From NCBI GenBank assembly GCA_032251045.1, contig JAVVEW010000035.1:1-27310 (forward strand): a stretch of 27,310 nt of DNA, written 5' to 3'. Position numbers and translations under genes: made by a program. Shown one piece after another: positions 25,607 to 27,310 of the stretch. The stretch's first letter is position 1. Every line of letters starts with the position of its first letter. The stretch comes from JAVVEW01 sp032251045. Lineage in GTDB: Bacteria; Pseudomonadota; Gammaproteobacteria; Methylococcales; Methylomonadaceae. The notes below the pieces were generated by a model. The model was not told the origin of the DNA and did no database searches. It saw only the letters and a list, made by a program, of their open reading frames with translations.

Positions 25607-26335
25607 ATGACCGAAGAAGTTCTGTTCATTGCTGATTTGCATTTAACGCCCGCGCATCCTGTCAGGGTGCGCTTGTTTATCCAGTTTTTACAGCAACGTG
25701 CCCGACAGGCGCAGGCACTGTATATTCTGGGTGACTTGTTTGATGTTTGGATTGGCGATGACGATAACAGTCACTTCAGCAAGGTGCTGTGCGAGCAGCT
25801 GCGCCAGGCAGTGGCGTCTGGGCTGGTGATTTACCTGCAGCCGGGTAATCGGGATTTTTTGCTTGGCAATCACTTCGCCAGGCAAACCGGCGTGCGCTTA
25901 CTGCCGGATTATCATCGTATTGAGCTTCTAGGGGAGCCGGTACTGTTGACTCATGGTGATTTACTCTGTACCGATGATATGGCTTACCAACGCTTTCGCC
26001 ACTTGTCGCGTACTCCCGAATGGCGCGAGAACGTATTGGCCAAACCGTTGTGGTTAAGACGCGGGGCAGCGCGTTGGTACCGGTTGCGTAGTTTCTGGCA
26101 TAAGCGCGGCCAGACGGCAATGATCATGGATGTCAATGCTGATGCCGTGGCACAAGTGATAGGTCAATATAAAGTTAAACGCTTGATTCACGGCCACACC
26201 CACAGGCCCGCGACGCATACCCTAACCTTGGGCGGATTTGCGGCCGAGCGCATAGTGTTGTCTGATTGGCGTGGCGTGACAGGGTGTTGTCTGTCGGTCA
26301 GTGCTGAAAACGGCTATCGGCACGAACATTTTTAA
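25607..26335 (+). CDS. lpxH: UDP-2,3-diacylglucosamine diphosphatase
   Basis: LpxH cleaves UDP-2,3-diacylglucosamine to lipid X and UMP in lipid A synthesis, at the inner face of the cytoplasmic membrane. The 242-residue length fits. The metallophosphoesterase residues are in place: D10/H12 (ADLHL), GDLFD (42-46), GNRDF (80-84), THGD (115-118) and HGHTH (195-199). The start is the ATG at 25607, 12 nt after the cyclophilin stop. The two genes are presumably cotranscribed, as in the conserved cysS/ppi/lpxH neighbourhood. fnr follows 4 nt after its stop. Confidence 0.95.
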   Translation: MTEEVLFIADLHLTPAHPVRVRLFIQFLQQRARQAQALYILGDLFDVWIGDDDNSHFSKVLCEQLRQAVASGLVIYLQPGNRDFLLGNHFARQTGVRLLPDYHRIELLGEPVLLTHGDLLCTDDMAYQRFRHLSRTPEWRENVLAKPLWLRRGAARWYRLRSFWHKRGQTAMIMDVNADAVAQVIGQYKVKRLIHGHTHRPATHTLTLGGFAAERIVLSDWRGVTGCCLSVSAENGYRHEHF

Positions 26336-26339
26336 CCGT

Positions 26340-27041
26340 ATGGCCACCTGTACCGCTATCACTTGTGCAAACTGTAATTTGGGGAAAGTCTGTCTTCCTA
26401 GGGCATTGAATAGCAGCCAGCTTCATGAACTGGCACCATTGATTCGTCGCCATCATCGCCGTGACAAAAGTGAGGCGCTTTATCATGCGGGTAGCGATTT
26501 CAAGGGTATCATTGCCATCAGAGCCGGTACCGTCAAATTGATGGCACTGAATGCGGACGGTGATGAATATGTTGTCGATCTCGTTCTGCCGGGCGAACTG
26601 ATTGGCTTTGATGGTGTCAGTGAGGGCATTTATCGGTGTACGGCGGTGGCTTTGGAGGTGGTGCGTTTTTGTCGACTGGATGCTTGTCAACTAGTTAGGC
26701 TGGGTAGTCGTGCGCCTTACCTTCATCAAGTGGTCTTGCAGCGAGCGTGTGAAACATTTGATCGGCAGGTTAATCGTTTATGGAATGCAAGACGCACATC
26801 TGAGGTTCGTGTGGCCGTGTTCTTACTTGATGTGTCGGAGCGATTGCGTATCAGAGGATACTCGGAAGCATTTTTCAAGTTAAGTTTGTCGCGTGCAGAT
26901 ATCGGTAACTATCTGGGCTTGGCGCATGAGACGGTCAGTCGTGTGTTGCACTTGTTTCAGGCGCGTGGGTGGATTGAAATCAAAGCCAAACAAGTCTGTA
27001 TCACCAATAAACAGGCGTTGATCCGCTTTTCTGGCGCATAA
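26340..27041 (+). CDS. fnr: FNR-type oxygen-sensing transcription regulator
   Basis: A 233-residue Crp/Fnr-family regulator. The N-terminal cysteines C9-x2-C12-x5-C18 (CANCNLGKVC) plus internal C111 (ALEVVRFC) match all four [4Fe-4S] ligands of E. coli FNR. It should therefore sense O2: active dimer with the cluster, inactive when the cluster is oxidised. The cyclic-nucleotide-like beta roll (FKGIIAIRAGTVKLM) and dimer helix follow. The recognition helix HETVSRV (E197, S200, R201) keeps the FNR contact residues for a TTGAT-N4-ATCAA site. The ATG at 26340 is only 4 nt after the lpxH stop with no clear ribosome-binding site; GTG at 26301, inside lpxH, is the longer alternative. Confidence 0.93.
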   Translation: MATCTAITCANCNLGKVCLPRALNSSQLHELAPLIRRHHRRDKSEALYHAGSDFKGIIAIRAGTVKLMALNADGDEYVVDLVLPGELIGFDGVSEGIYRCTAVALEVVRFCRLDACQLVRLGSRAPYLHQVVLQRACETFDRQVNRLWNARRTSEVRVAVFLLDVSERLRIRGYSEAFFKLSLSRADIGNYLGLAHETVSRVLHLFQARGWIEIKAKQVCITNKQALIRFSGA

Positions 27042-27132
27042 TAAACAGCAGGCGTGATGTTGCAGGCGCAAGACAGTGCCCGCTTTGCCGAAGTTTTTTG
27101 CCATCTGCTGTCCGAGTTGTAAGCGTGGTTGT

Positions 27133-27151
27133 TTTTTATTTCAAATAAAAA
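27133..27151. repeat. AT-rich perfect dyad
   Basis: TTTTTATTT (27133-27141) and AAATAAAAA (27143-27151) around a single base, 92 bp after the fnr stop. It contains T-runs on both strands and may help end the lpxH-fnr transcript or be part of the upstream region of the following promoter. Confidence 0.5.
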
Positions 27152-27200
27152 TCATTAGGTTAGGATTTTTAGGTGGGCAATTTTCTGATAAATGACCACG

Positions 27201-27244
27201 ATAAGAAAAAAAAGATTGACGCGTGTTTAACGTGTCTGTAATAT
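27201..27244 (+). promoter_or_regulatory. Strong sigma70 promoter with UP-element-like A-tract (possible stable-RNA promoter)
   Basis: An A-rich run (27205-27213) directly precedes TTGACG (27216-27221), a 17-nt spacer and TAATAT (27239-27244), then ACGCATCTC. The expected start is near 27251. The transcript begins with a hairpin (CTTCAGC 27253-27259 / GCTGAAG 27275-27281). No coding start is visible before the window ends. This architecture resembles an rRNA operon P1 promoter, but the gene itself is outside the window. Confidence 0.55.
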
Positions 27245-27310
27245 ACGCATCTCTTCAGCGGGTTAAGCGAAACGGCTGAAGGGTGTAGGGAGATGTAAAG
27301 ATGTAGCTTC

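Noticed and set aside
27057..27122. Tiny frame of 21 codons after fnr (MLQAQDSARF...LSEL)
   Set aside because: Too short, weak ribosome-binding site and no recognisable relative; likely chance.

Overview
The window carries about 20 complete protein genes plus one cut gene at the left edge, at moderate G+C. It looks like the chromosome of a gammaproteobacterium. The evidence is the cysS / cyclophilin / lpxH arrangement, the ispF-truD pair, ubiquinone synthesis (ubiA), an FNR with the full iron-sulfur cysteine set, and an E. coli-like P-II protein. A type I methanotroph relative (Methylococcales, Methylomonas-like) would fit the general gene content, but no methane-oxidation marker is present, so that placement is inference.

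Layout. Positions 1-3250 (minus strand) hold a Na+/H+ antiporter, ubiA and the start of a PD-(D/E)XK transposase-like (Rpn) gene, tightly packed. At 3457-4440 a MarR regulator with a four-cysteine tail is divergent from a small DUF2024 protein. Positions 4437-8265 (minus) hold a giant AsmA-like DUF748 protein and a P-II signalling protein behind a clear sigma70 promoter. A 511-bp gap (8266-8776) contains inverted repeats, one copy of a dispersed repeat and a plus-strand promoter candidate. Positions 8777-13365 (minus) hold nifJ (pyruvate:ferredoxin/flavodoxin oxidoreductase) translationally coupled to a dihydroorotate-dehydrogenase-like flavoprotein that lacks the usual catalytic motif. Positions 13639-15953 (plus) hold ispF-truD-uppP. 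Positions 15978-18696 (minus) hold a GT2 glycosyltransferase and an AAA-ATPase-like/PD-(D/E)XK protein. A 226-bp palindrome-rich repeat follows. Positions 18923-23082 (minus) are a four-gene overlapping operon, mocA-xdhC-iorA-iorB: a molybdenum hydroxylase with its own cofactor-maturation genes. Then come a small membrane protein, cysS (minus), and on the plus strand an exported cyclophilin, lpxH and fnr. The last ~100 bp hold a strong promoter with an A-rich upstream tract whose transcript runs off the window; it may be a stable-RNA (rRNA) leader.

Functional themes. NifJ with its flavoprotein partner and FNR suggest life at low oxygen. mocA, xdhC, iorA and iorB form a self-contained maturation-plus-enzyme unit: MocA makes the cytosine-dinucleotide molybdenum cofactor, XdhC handles and sulfurates it, and IorAB uses it, probably on the periplasmic side because IorB carries a twin-arginine signal. 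No CRISPR array, tRNA, complete insertion sequence or prophage was seen. The best candidates for undescribed biology are the MarR-Cys4/DUF2024 pair, the NifJ/DHOD-like pair, and the structured non-coding segment at 8448-8750.
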